NCBI GenBank assembly: GCA_963833885.1
Contig: CAWHZU010000033.1
Span: 248,001 to 312,000 of the forward strand
Reading direction: 5' to 3'
From: JASHPR01 sp963833885
Lineage (GTDB): Bacteria > Actinomycetota > Actinomycetes > Streptosporangiales > Streptosporangiaceae
DNA length: 64,000 bases
Within the stretch, counting starts at the first letter, position 1; each line of letters begins with the position of its first letter. Positions 49,495 to 57,367 of the stretch are shown in pieces. The notes below the pieces were generated by a model, which did no database searches, was not told the DNA's origin, and worked only from the letters and a program-made list of their open reading frames with translations. Position numbers and translations under genes: made by a program.

Positions 49495-50732
49495 GGTGTC
49501 TCCTCTGGTGGTGTCAGTGCTGATCGGCGGCGCTGCAGGAACGCGCGCTCGGTGTTGTTACCCGCGAGCGCGATCGCCGCGTCGTAGGCGGCTGCCGCGT
49601 CGGCGTCACGTTCAAGGCGGCGAAACAGGTCGGCCTGGATCGCGTGGAACAGGTAATAGCCGTCGAGATGAAGGTCGTCGAGTTCGGCCAGCGCCGCGGC
49701 GGGGCCGTCGACCTCGGCCACGGCGACCGCGCGGTTCAGCTCGGCCACCGGGCTGGGCGCGACCGCGAGGAGTTGGTCGTAGAGCTGCAGGATCTGGCGC
49801 CAGTCGGTGTCGGCGGCGGTGGCCGCGTCGCTGTGCACCGCGTTGATCGCCGCCTGGATCTGGTACGGCCCCGGCTGGTTGCGGCGCAGGCAGGCCCGCA
49901 CGATGGCCTGGCCCTCGGCGATCAAGGCCCGGTCCCACAGCCCGCGGTCCTGGTCGGCCATCAGCACCAGGGCCCCGTCGCCGCCGGTTCTGGCGGCGCT
50001 GCGGGACTGGATCAGCAGGACCAGCGCGAGCAGGCCCATCACCTCTGGCTCGTCGGGCATCAGCTCGGCCAGCAGCCGGGCCAGCCGGATCGCTTCCGCG
50101 CACAGGTCGGCGCGGATCAGCCGGTCGCCGGAGCTCGCCGTGTACCCCTCGTTGAAGATGAGGTAGATCACGGCGAGCACCGCCCGCCGCCGGTCCGGCA
50201 GCTCAGCATCGCCGGGCACCCGGTACGGAATCCTGGCGTCGCGGATCTTCCCCTTGGCCCGGACCAGGCGCTGAGCCATCGTCGGCTCGGGCACCAGGAA
50301 CGCACGGGCGATCTCAGCGGTGGACAGCCCGCCGAGCAGCCGCAACGTGAGCGCGACCTGGGCGGCCTGGGCGAGCGCCGGGTGGCAGCAGGTGAAGATC
50401 AGCCGGAGCCGGTCGTCGCGCACGGCTGCCTCCTCCTCCTGTGCCTGTTCGCCCGCTGAGTAGAGGAGCTGCGCCTGCGCGTGCCGGTCATCGCGGGACG
50501 CATCGCGGCGCAGCCGGTCGATCGCCCGGTTCCTGGCGGTGGTGATGATCCACCCGGCCGGGCTTGGCGGCAGCCCGGCCGCCGGCCACTTCTGGACGGC
50601 CACCGTGAACGCGTCCTGGACCGACTCTTCCGCGAGGTCGATGTCGCCGAAGACCCGGACCAGGACGGCGACGGACCTGCCGTACTCGTCACGGAACACT
50701 CGCTCGATCGCGGCCCGGTCAACGATCGGCAC
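49485..50732 (-). CDS. ECF42-type RNA polymerase sigma factor with C-terminal extension
   Basis: The protein has 415 residues and a GTG start with GAGGG upstream. Region 2 is FRDEYGRSVAVLVRVFGDIDLAEE with SVQDAFTVAVQKWP. Region 4 is LTLRLLGGLSTAEIARAFLVPEPTMAQRL. A ~200-residue C-terminal extension (LIFNEGYTASSGDRLIRADLC through TPR-like AELDDLHLDGYYLFHAIQ) marks the DUF6596/ECF42 group. ECF42 factors lack anti-sigma partners and are encoded with DGPF proteins, as here (50739-51098). The extension is thought to control activity. Confidence 0.9.
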   Translation of the reverse strand: MPIVDRAAIERVFRDEYGRSVAVLVRVFGDIDLAEESVQDAFTVAVQKWPAAGLPPSPAGWIITTARNRAIDRLRRDASRDDRHAQAQLLYSAGEQAQEEEAAVRDDRLRLIFTCCHPALAQAAQVALTLRLLGGLSTAEIARAFLVPEPTMAQRLVRAKGKIRDARIPYRVPGDAELPDRRRAVLAVIYLIFNEGYTASSGDRLIRADLCAEAIRLARLLAELMPDEPEVMGLLALVLLIQSRSAARTGGDGALVLMADQDRGLWDRALIAEGQAIVRACLRRNQPGPYQIQAAINAVHSDAATAADTDWRQILQLYDQLLAVAPSPVAELNRAVAVAEVDGPAAALAELDDLHLDGYYLFHAIQADLFRRLERDADAAAAYDAAIALAGNNTERAFLQRRRSALTPPEETPCD

Positions 50733-50738
50733 GTGGCG

Positions 50739-51098
50739 TCAGCCCTCCGGGTCCTCTTGGAACGGACGCACCTCGACCGGGGCCCCGCACGCCGCCGCGC
50801 CGCCGGCCGCCCAGTCCAGCGCGGCGTCCAGATCGTCGGCCTTGATCACCCAGAACCCGCCGACGTACTCCTTGCCCTCGGCGAACGGGCCGTCCGTGAT
50901 CAGCTTCTCGCCGCCCTCGGAGCGCACCACGGTGGCGGTGCTGCGCGGGTGCAGCCCGCCGGCGAACACCCAGGCCCCGCTCTGCATCAGCCGGTCGTTG
51001 AACGCGCCCACAGCCTCGTACGTCGGCTGAATCTCCTCAGGCGACGGCGGCGGGGATCCGTCGTCGACCAGGCACACGCTCAGCAGGTACTGCTTCAT
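50739..51098 (-). CDS. YCII-related (DGPF) protein
   Basis: The protein has 119 residues: MKQYLLSVCLVDDGSPPPS, then LMQSGAWVFAGGLHPRSTATVV, DGPFAEGKEYVGGFWVI (containing the DGPF motif) and VEVRPF. It is first in the operon with the ECF42 sigma factor. DGPF proteins are predicted small ferredoxin-like enzymes or sensors linked to ECF42 signalling, with no proven reaction. Confidence 0.9.
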   Translation of the reverse strand: MKQYLLSVCLVDDGSPPPSPEEIQPTYEAVGAFNDRLMQSGAWVFAGGLHPRSTATVVRSEGGEKLITDGPFAEGKEYVGGFWVIKADDLDAALDWAAGGAAACGAPVEVRPFQEDPEG

Positions 51099-51243
51099 CG
51101 GTGTCTCCTCTCTCCGGGGTGGCCCTCAGCATCTTGCCGGGCCTTCTACCTTTCACACGAACGGGCCACGCCGGGATCGACACGGCGGCGGAAAGAACTT
51201 CCTCCTCCGGCCGGAACGGCGGTGGCTGACTAGATTGATCGGC

Positions 51244-51654
51244 GTGGACCAGCCATTTGACGCCATGCGACTGCCCGCCGCCCGCAATGTGGTCGCGCCG
51301 GACGGCTCCGACGTCCGGATCCTGCTGCGGCTGGGCGGGGGCTCGATGGCGCACTTCGAGCTCGCCGACGGCCGGACCTCCCGGGCCGTGGTGCACCGCA
51401 GCGTAGACGAGATCTGGTACGTGCTGAGCGGCCGCGGCGAGATGTGGCGCAGCCTCGGAGACTGGGAGCAGACGGTGCCATTGGAGCCGGGAACCTGCCT
51501 GTCCATCCCGGTGGGGACGAGCTTCCAGTTCCGGTCCCTCGGCGACGGCCCGCTTGCCGCCGTGGCGGTGACCATGCCCCCGTGGCCGGGCGAGGATGAA
51601 GCCCGCGAGGTCAGCGGGGCTTGGCCCGCGGGAGATGGAACCGCGCCGTGCTGA
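51244..51654 (+). CDS. Cupin-domain protein
   Basis: The protein has 136 residues from a GTG at 51244 (a TTG nine bases earlier is possible). A single small beta-barrel is visible: GGSMAHFELADGRTSRAVVH, EIWYVLSGRGEMWR with the usual metal-region residues, PLEPGTCLSIPVGTSFQFR, and LAAVAVTMPPWPG. Cupins bind metals or small ligands, and no specific enzyme can be assigned. Its stop overlaps the start region of the phosphatase-like gene, so the two are coupled. Confidence 0.82.
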   Translation: MDQPFDAMRLPAARNVVAPDGSDVRILLRLGGGSMAHFELADGRTSRAVVHRSVDEIWYVLSGRGEMWRSLGDWEQTVPLEPGTCLSIPVGTSFQFRSLGDGPLAAVAVTMPPWPGEDEAREVSGAWPAGDGTAPC

Positions 51655-52352
51655 TCCGGATGGCCACCGACCCCGGAACACCCGGGTGGCCGAACGAGGA
51701 CTACGCGTGCGTCGGCCCCGCGGCCGCCGTGCTTTTGGACGGCTGCACCACCACTCCCCGCGGGGCGGACACCGGATGCCTGCACGGCGTCGCCTGGTAC
51801 GCCCGCACCCTCGGCACCGACCTGCTGGCCGCGATCACCGCCGAGCCCAGGATCGCGCTGGCCGACGCGCTGGCGACCGCGATCGGGCAGGTGCGGGACC
51901 GGCACGCCGGAACCTGCGACCTGTCCGTGCGGGCCACCCCGGCCGCCACGGTCACCGCGGTCCGCGCCGAGCCCGAGGGCATCAGCTACCTGGCACTGTC
52001 CGACTCCAGCGTGGCCGCCGACTTCGGCGACGGCCGGCCGCCACAGGTGATCACCGACCGGCACCGGGCGGCCGCCGCGGATCCGGCGGCGGCCGAGACG
52101 GCCACCAGCGGCACCCTGCCGCTGGAAGGTCTGCGGGGCGTCGCCCTGCTCAGCGACGGCGCCACCCGCATCGACGACCTGTACCACCAGCTCGGCTGGC
52201 CCGCCATGATCGACGTCATCAGGGAACACGGCCCCGCCGCGCTGATCCGCCAGGTCCGGGCCGCCGAGGATGCCGACCCGGACCGCGAGCGCTGGCCCCG
52301 CTACAAGGCCAGGGACGACGCCACGATCGTCTACTGGAAGCTTGCCTGCTGA
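51648..52352 (+). CDS. PP2C-like protein phosphatase domain protein
   Basis: The protein has 234 residues from a GTG at 51648. It has a minimal PP2C pattern: GWPNEDYACVGPAAAVLLDGC with the Asp of metal-site motif 1, LALSDSSVAAD, GVALLSDGATRI for motif 8, and KARDDATIVYW at the end. Metal-binding Asp positions are kept, so phosphatase activity is possible. It overlaps the cupin gene, and the pair might act on a common signalling protein. No kinase is adjacent. Confidence 0.75.
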   Translation: MLIRMATDPGTPGWPNEDYACVGPAAAVLLDGCTTTPRGADTGCLHGVAWYARTLGTDLLAAITAEPRIALADALATAIGQVRDRHAGTCDLSVRATPAATVTAVRAEPEGISYLALSDSSVAADFGDGRPPQVITDRHRAAAADPAAAETATSGTLPLEGLRGVALLSDGATRIDDLYHQLGWPAMIDVIREHGPAALIRQVRAAEDADPDRERWPRYKARDDATIVYWKLAC

Positions 52353-52389
52353 GTGAGGGCCTAGGGTGACATCGTATTGTGATTGATTG

Positions 52390-52431
52390 ATGACGGATCG
52401 TGAGAACTGCCTGCCGGTGGCGCAATGCTGA
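52390..52431 (+). CDS. Possible Cys-containing 13-aa leader peptide
   Basis: ATG ACG GAT opens a 13-codon frame (MTDRENCLPVAQC) whose last codon is Cys and whose stop overlaps the next start (ATGCTGA). It sits directly before a serine-acetyltransferase-like gene. Cysteine-responsive upstream ORFs are known in actinobacteria. No ribosome site is visible, so this is weakly supported. Confidence 0.25.
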   Translation: MTDRENCLPVAQC

Positions 52432-52967
52432 GACGGTCGTCGCGGACCGGAATGAGCCTGGCGTCGCTCTGGCTGGCGCTGAAGGCCGATCTGGCCTGCA
52501 ACCAGGCGCCTCTTGACCGCCTGACCGTGGCCGTCTTCCGGCTCGGCCAATACGCGATCACCAAGCCTGCGCCGGTGCGGATGGCCTGGAGCATCCTCGA
52601 CCTCGTCTACACCAGGCTGCTCATCGGCGCCGAACTGCCGCCGCAGGTACGGTGCGGCCCCCGGCTGACTCTGCTGCACGCGGGCCGGGGCGTCATCCTG
52701 CACCCGGACGTGCGGCTCGGCGCCGACGCACGGATCTACCACCGGGTGACCATCGGCATCCGCGGAGAGGGGCCGCCGCCGGCCCTCGGCGACCGGGTAT
52801 ACGTCGGCAGCGGGGCAGCGATCCTCGGCCCATTGACGGTGGGGGACGATGCCAGGATCGGCGCGGGAGCGGTCGTGACCAAGGACGTGCCGCCCGGGTT
52901 CACGGCCCGGGGCGTCCCGGCCGTCATGGTTGCTCCCGGCATGGCACGAGACGCACCGAATGCCTGA
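52425..52967 (+). CDS. Serine O-acetyltransferase-like hexapeptide-repeat enzyme
   Basis: The protein has 180 residues. The second half is a left-handed beta-helix of hexapeptide repeats (LHAGRGVILHPDVRLGADARIYH, VTIGIRGEG, VYVGSGAAILGPLTVGDDARIG, AGAVVTKDVPPG) of the CysE/EPS acetyltransferase type. It is shorter than true CysE (~270) because it lacks the long helical N-terminus, and resembles versions found in exopolysaccharide clusters. It probably acetylates a sugar or serine. It starts the polysaccharide region and its stop overlaps the next gene. Confidence 0.82.
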   Translation: MLRRSSRTGMSLASLWLALKADLACNQAPLDRLTVAVFRLGQYAITKPAPVRMAWSILDLVYTRLLIGAELPPQVRCGPRLTLLHAGRGVILHPDVRLGADARIYHRVTIGIRGEGPPPALGDRVYVGSGAAILGPLTVGDDARIGAGAVVTKDVPPGFTARGVPAVMVAPGMARDAPNA

Positions 52968-53481
52968 CCGGCCCGGCGGCGATGCCTGGCTGGCCGTGGA
53001 GGCGGCAACCGCCGGTCTGGCCTTCGGCTCGCTGCTGGAGTGGGCAAGCACCGCCCTGGTCGGAAGCTTCCGGCCGCTGGATCTGGCCGATCCGTACTGG
53101 CGCGTCGTTCCCTGGCTGCGCACCGACACATCGGGCTTCGCTGCCTTCATCGTCGCGGCGGTATGCCTGCTGAGCAGCGAACACCTGCGGCTGCGGCGAC
53201 GGCGGTCGGCCGCATCGGCCGGGGCAGTGCCGCCGCCCACGGCGCCCGGGGGAGTACTGCTGGCGATGGCGGCAGCCGAGACCGTGGCGGTCCTGGCCAC
53301 CGGCCTGTTCGGCTACCTGTCGGTGAACGCGGTCACGCACCCGGCCACGCAGCAGATCCAGGCGACTCACCTCCTGTCGTGGCCGACCGAGGGCACGCTG
53401 CGGGTGGTGGCGCTGCTGCTGTGCATAGTCTCCTTCGGCATGGTCCGCTACCTGCGCCCCAGGATCGCCGCCCGGTGCTAG
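52960..53481 (+). CDS. Small membrane protein in polysaccharide region
   Basis: The protein has 173 residues. The ATG at 52960 overlaps the acetyltransferase stop (ATGCCTGA). Four hydrophobic segments are visible (WLAVEAATAGLAFGSLLEWAS, GFAAFIVAAVCLLSS, LLAMAAAETVAVLATGLFGYL, TLRVVALLLCIVSFGM). I recognise no family. Coupling to the acetyltransferase suggests an assisting role in the membrane. Confidence 0.65.
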   Translation: MPDRPGGDAWLAVEAATAGLAFGSLLEWASTALVGSFRPLDLADPYWRVVPWLRTDTSGFAAFIVAAVCLLSSEHLRLRRRRSAASAGAVPPPTAPGGVLLAMAAAETVAVLATGLFGYLSVNAVTHPATQQIQATHLLSWPTEGTLRVVALLLCIVSFGMVRYLRPRIAARC

Positions 53482-54509
53482 TCGCCGAGGTCGTCCTGGC
53501 CAGACCAGTCGCGGTAGCGCCACAGTCCCTGGATGAAGCCCAGGTCATCGCAGGCCTCCTGGACGAGCTGCAGGTACGCATCACCCGCGCACCTGGCCTG
53601 GCGCAGGGCGAACGCGGCCCGCAGCCCCGCCGGGTAGAACAGGTGCGGCGCGGCAGCCGCGGCGATGGCGAGGGCCGGGCGGCGCACGGACAGGACCAGC
53701 AGCCCCAGCACGATGACCGGCGCCGGGAAGAACACCGGGCCTATATCCGGCCACTTGCGGTACATCAGGGCCGAGCCGCGGCCATAGGCACGCCTGCGGC
53801 GCAGCGTGTCACGCAGTGACGGCGTGAAGTGGTGCCGGGCGCGCGCTCCGGGCAGGTAGACCAGGCGCTGGGCCGGGAAGGCGCGCCGCAGCCGCCAGCA
53901 CAGATCCTCGTCTTCGGAGCCAAACCGGATCCGCTCGTCGAACCCGCCGACCTCGAGGAATTCCTGCCGCCGCACCGACATGTTCGCGCTGGCGAACGAC
54001 AGCACGTCCCGGCGGGCACTGTGCCGGGGCGGTGCCCACTGCCGCCGGAGGTAGGCGCGGAGCCGGTACCCCAGGCGGCTGCTCTTCGCGAGCTCCAGCT
54101 CCTGCGGTTCGAGGGGATTGTGCCGGGTGAGGTAGTCAAGCAGGAGCCCGGGCTCTCCGGCCGGCAGCAGCGGGCCGCCGGCCGCAACGACGTCGTCGCC
54201 GTAGCCGGCCAGAAGCTGCTCTGCCCACCGCGGCTCGGGCTCGCAGTCGTCATCGAGGAACGCCACGACCGGTGCCGAAGCCGCCTCCACGCCCGAGTTG
54301 CGCGCCGCCGATATCCCGCGGTTGTCGGGATGGCGGATCACCAGGGCGCCGTGCCAGCCGGCCACTTCGCTCGTCGCGTCGGTCGAGCCGTCGTCGACCA
54401 CGATCACTTCTATGCTGGACCGGATCGTCTGCTCGCCGAGCGCGCGAAGGCAGCGGCCGACGCCGGCCGCCCCATTCAGCGAACAAAGAACGACGCTCAA
54501 TCGTGCCAA
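53478..54509 (-). CDS. Family 2 glycosyltransferase
   Basis: The protein has 343 residues, with a TTG start and GGGGGAAG upstream. It has the GT2 start LSVVLCSLNGAAGVGRCL, VIVVDDGSTDAT, FLDDDCEPEPRWAEQ (DxD), and the acceptor-side FGSEDEDLCWRL. Two helices near the C-terminus (VFFPAPVIVLGLLVL) anchor it. The donor sugar is unknown. Its leader lies in 32-bp tandem repeats. It converges with the small membrane protein by 4 bases. Confidence 0.88.
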   Translation of the reverse strand: MARLSVVLCSLNGAAGVGRCLRALGEQTIRSSIEVIVVDDGSTDATSEVAGWHGALVIRHPDNRGISAARNSGVEAASAPVVAFLDDDCEPEPRWAEQLLAGYGDDVVAAGGPLLPAGEPGLLLDYLTRHNPLEPQELELAKSSRLGYRLRAYLRRQWAPPRHSARRDVLSFASANMSVRRQEFLEVGGFDERIRFGSEDEDLCWRLRRAFPAQRLVYLPGARARHHFTPSLRDTLRRRRAYGRGSALMYRKWPDIGPVFFPAPVIVLGLLVLSVRRPALAIAAAAAPHLFYPAGLRAAFALRQARCAGDAYLQLVQEACDDLGFIQGLWRYRDWSGQDDLGD

Positions 54510-54510
54510 C

Positions 54511-54586
54511 GGACACTTCCCCCGTGTCGCCGTCGTCTCAGCGGACGCTTCCCCCGTGTCGCCGTCGTCTCAGCGGACGCTTCCCC
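54511..54586. repeat. 32-bp tandem repeat before a glycosyltransferase
   Basis: Two copies (54511-54542, 54543-54574) differ at one base, and a third partial copy runs to 54586. Each unit holds GGGGGAAG on the minus strand, the ribosome site of the gene starting at 54509. The duplication therefore repeats the translation start region. Confidence 0.9.
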
Positions 54587-54869
54587 GTGCCCGCTGTACG
54601 GGCTCATCTGAGAATACCGGCAGCCTCGCCAGCGCCATCTGCCCCACCAGCATCCGCTTAGGTATTCGATTTTCATGATCTGGGAGGATGGCGAGCAAAT
54701 ACACGTCTTTTTCCACCCAGATCATGAAACGCTCGCTCGTTTGGTCGGCCGTTCCCGTGGCCGACAAGTCTTAACTGGGCGGTATCGGGTTACAGGTGCA
54801 GGTGGGGGTATTGGGTCTTGGGGGTTTACGGAGTATTGGCCTTTGGGGGATTCGCGGAGGTATGGCGAT

Positions 54870-54902
54870 GGGGGCTTTGGGTTTCGGGGGGCTCGCGGGG
54901 GG
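54870..54902 (+). other. G-quadruplex-forming motif upstream of deacetylase
   Basis: Four G runs (5, 3, 6 and 6 bases) are separated by loops of 4, 4 and 5 bases on the coding strand, 15 bases before the ATG at 54918. A further three G runs lie at about 54803-54825. The pattern meets the usual G4 rule (four runs of at least three G, loops of seven or fewer). Confidence 0.6.
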
Positions 54903-54917
54903 TCTCCTCCCGCGCGG

Positions 54918-55829
54918 ATGCTCGTATGTTTTGATTTCGAGGGCTTGTACGGCATGCCGTACAAGGTGCCGTATGACCTGCACGCGAGCGCCCGCTCGAT
55001 CCTCGATGTGCTGGCCCGGTATCAGGCCAGGGCGGTCTTCTTCGTCGTCGGCCGGATGGTCGAGGAGCATCCCGGGGTCGTTCAGGAGCTTGCCGAGGCC
55101 GGCCACGAGATCGGGCTGCACGGATACGACCACGACGACCTTGCCAGCTATGACCAGTACCGGCTGGACCGGCTCGGCGACGACCTGGCCAGAGCCGGAT
55201 CGCTGGTGGAGCAGATCGCGGGCGCGCGGCCGCGGTGCTTCCGCGCGCCGTACCTGCTGACGCCGGAGTTCTACCGGCCAGAGGTCTCCGCGCTGCTGCG
55301 CGCCAACGGCTATCACTGGGTGTCGAACCAGGAGGTGCGGTACCCCGCCGAACTGCTCCGCCCCGACCGGTTCCCGCTCCGTGCCGCCTTTCGGCCGGGG
55401 CCAGGCATGCTGCCGGGACTGGTCCGCAGCCGGCTTGCCCTGGTCCTGCTCAACGCGGGTCTCGTGGCGCGGGAGGACTTCCTCGGTTCGCCCGCCGGGC
55501 GGCTGTCCTGGCTGCTTGGCGGGCGTGCTCCGTTCGAGCGCGCCGGGCTGCTCGAGGTTCCGGTGTACGCCCCGCTCGACTGCGACCTGCTGGGCCTGCC
55601 GCGGCCGCAGGACGACACGCCGCCGGACCTGCTCGGCTACGCCCGGGCCGTGCTCCGGACCACAGCGACCGCACCGGGTGCGATGGCGATGGCCACGTTC
55701 CACGACTGGATCGTCAGCGGCGGCAACAGGCTGGTGCTCCTGGACGACGTGCTGGCCGCGGCGAGCGACGCCGGGGTGGATGTCTCCACTACCGCCGCCA
55801 GCCCGCACTGGCTGCCCGCCGTCGCGTGA
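54918..55829 (+). CDS. NodB-type polysaccharide deacetylase
   Basis: The protein has 303 residues from the ATG at 54918. A frame to 54675 is open, but its codons are far less GC-rich at third positions and I see no ribosome site for either start. It begins MLVCFDFEGLYGMPYK, a variant of the NodB DD motif as FDFE, then ARYQARAVFFVVGRMVEEHPG, EIGLHGYDHDDL with the two metal histidines, and CFRAPYLLTPEFY. It removes N- or O-acetyl groups from a polysaccharide. No signal peptide is seen. It overlaps the next, convergent gene by 41 bases. Confidence 0.85.
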   Translation: MLVCFDFEGLYGMPYKVPYDLHASARSILDVLARYQARAVFFVVGRMVEEHPGVVQELAEAGHEIGLHGYDHDDLASYDQYRLDRLGDDLARAGSLVEQIAGARPRCFRAPYLLTPEFYRPEVSALLRANGYHWVSNQEVRYPAELLRPDRFPLRAAFRPGPGMLPGLVRSRLALVLLNAGLVAREDFLGSPAGRLSWLLGGRAPFERAGLLEVPVYAPLDCDLLGLPRPQDDTPPDLLGYARAVLRTTATAPGAMAMATFHDWIVSGGNRLVLLDDVLAAASDAGVDVSTTAASPHWLPAVA

Positions 55830-56802
55830 CCGGGCCCGGAGCCGGCCCGGTCACCGTCCGGCGCCGCCACAGCACGGCGAGGCCGGCGAGCCGGCCGGTG
55901 AAGTAGGCGGTCAGCATCGCACTGTCGACGGCTATCGCGGGCACCACCCGGTTCCACTGCGACCAGGGAGTCTCGAAGCGGCTGCGCACATGCTGCGTGC
56001 CCGCGGCGACGACGAGCGCGGCCGGCAGGGCTGCACCGGCGAGGGGCCGCCGCCGCGCCCACAGCACCAGCCCGGCCGCGGCGGCCGCCACGAACGCGCC
56101 GGCCGCCAGGTCCGGGGTCCGCACTTGGCGGTAGGTGAGCAACTGCCGGGTTGCGCCCTTGCCGCTGACGAACAGCCACCGCAGCGAGGCGCCCAGCGTC
56201 TTGCCCTCGGCATGCTGCACGAGCAGCCCGGGGACGCATCCGAGCGACAGGCCGTGCTGCCTGAGCGCGTGGTTCAGCGCGACGTCCTCTCCCTCGCGGA
56301 GCGCGGGGTCGAAACCGGCGATGCTGAAGACCTCCCGCCGGTACAGCGCGTTGCTCCCGGTCACGGCCGTGGCGTGACCGACGGCTCGGGGCGCAAGCCC
56401 GAATCGCCGGTGCAGGTACGCGACGTCGCCGTCCGGTACAGCGGTGCCGCCGACCGCATCGTGGTCGCGCAGGGCTTCCCGGGCCCGCACGAGCCAGCCG
56501 GCGGGAAGAATGATGTCGCCGTCTACGGTCGCGATGAGCTCCCCGCGGGCGGCCGCGGTCCCGGTGCTCCGCGCGTAACCCCGGCCCCGGTTCTCGGGCA
56601 GGTCGATGAGCCGGACCCGCCGGTCGGCGGCTGCGATCTGGCCGACAATGCCCGCGGTGCCGTCGCTCGAGCCGTCGTTGACGACGATGATCTCGTACCT
56701 GCCGAGGCCATCTTGCGCGGCGATGGCATTCAGGGTGCGGGCAATGTTTTCCGCCTCGTTATACGCGATAACAACGAAACTGACGAAAACCCTGTCAAGC
56801 AC
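55789..56802 (-). CDS. Family 2 glycosyltransferase with membrane C-terminus
   Basis: The protein has 337 residues and a GTG start. GT2 marks are SFVVIAYNEAENIARTL, IIVVNDGSSDGTAG, GELIATVDGDIILPAGW (DxD) and LREGEDVALNHALR. The C-terminal third has membrane segments (LAAGAFVAAAAAGLVLWARR, VPAIAVDSAMLTAYFTG). It is a probable membrane-bound transferase for exported polysaccharide. A GGGGG site precedes the GTG. Confidence 0.87.
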   Translation of the reverse strand: MLDRVFVSFVVIAYNEAENIARTLNAIAAQDGLGRYEIIVVNDGSSDGTAGIVGQIAAADRRVRLIDLPENRGRGYARSTGTAAARGELIATVDGDIILPAGWLVRAREALRDHDAVGGTAVPDGDVAYLHRRFGLAPRAVGHATAVTGSNALYRREVFSIAGFDPALREGEDVALNHALRQHGLSLGCVPGLLVQHAEGKTLGASLRWLFVSGKGATRQLLTYRQVRTPDLAAGAFVAAAAAGLVLWARRRPLAGAALPAALVVAAGTQHVRSRFETPWSQWNRVVPAIAVDSAMLTAYFTGRLAGLAVLWRRRTVTGPAPGPVTRRRAASAGWRR

Positions 56803-57367
56803 ACCGGCCCCCAGTGTTTGTCCCGTCAGCCCCCACCATAGCTGCCCGCGGTCAGGGGCTCAGGAGGGGCTGCGAGACGTGGTGCATACCGGTCTACATA
56901 GGGCAGTACCGACCTAAGCTATAAACAGAATGTAGCGATCGATTACGGTGAGTGAGCACGAAAAATCTGCGCCGCAGGTAAGTTCCTGTTGCACGGGATG
57001 CGTTAAGGATTAATCCACGCAGGCGTGGCAGCGTACCCGGTTTGCAGTAGCCCATACCGCCAGTGTGGTGAGCGGGTCGCAGGTGAGCGGGGCGCAGGCG
57101 GTGTGGTGAGCGGTGGCTGGCGACTACCTCACATTGAGTAGCCGGTGCTAACCCTGCTGGGTGACCCGATGAGGGCCAAACGATGTCACAGTCGGTGTTG
57201 GGGCCAGGCAAACCACAGGACCCGCAGGCATTTGCCCGCGGCTAACCAAGGGGTTAGGCCCCGTCACCCCGATTCACATCGACGGCCTCCAGATTCCCTC
57301 GAGCGCCAAGTGACGCAGCGCCGAAGCTGCCCCCAACTGCAACACCTATGGAGAGGCTGATTTTGCT
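56803..57367 (+). promoter_or_regulatory. Long intergenic control region upstream of the glycosyltransferase run
   Basis: These 565 bases are AT-richer than the neighbours, and I see no gene. They contain a TATAAA-like stretch near 56919, the palindrome GGATTAATCC at 57007-57016 beside CCACG-N4-CGTGG, and a 15-bp direct repeat GGTGAGCGGGTCGCA at 57067-57081 and 57082-57096. This is the probable promoter for the co-directional genes 57368-64000. Exact sites are uncertain. Confidence 0.45.

Noticed and set aside
57145..57360. 71-codon plus-strand ORF in the long intergenic region
   Set aside because: Basic, Cys/His-scattered product without a family, and no ribosome site. It is treated as chance.
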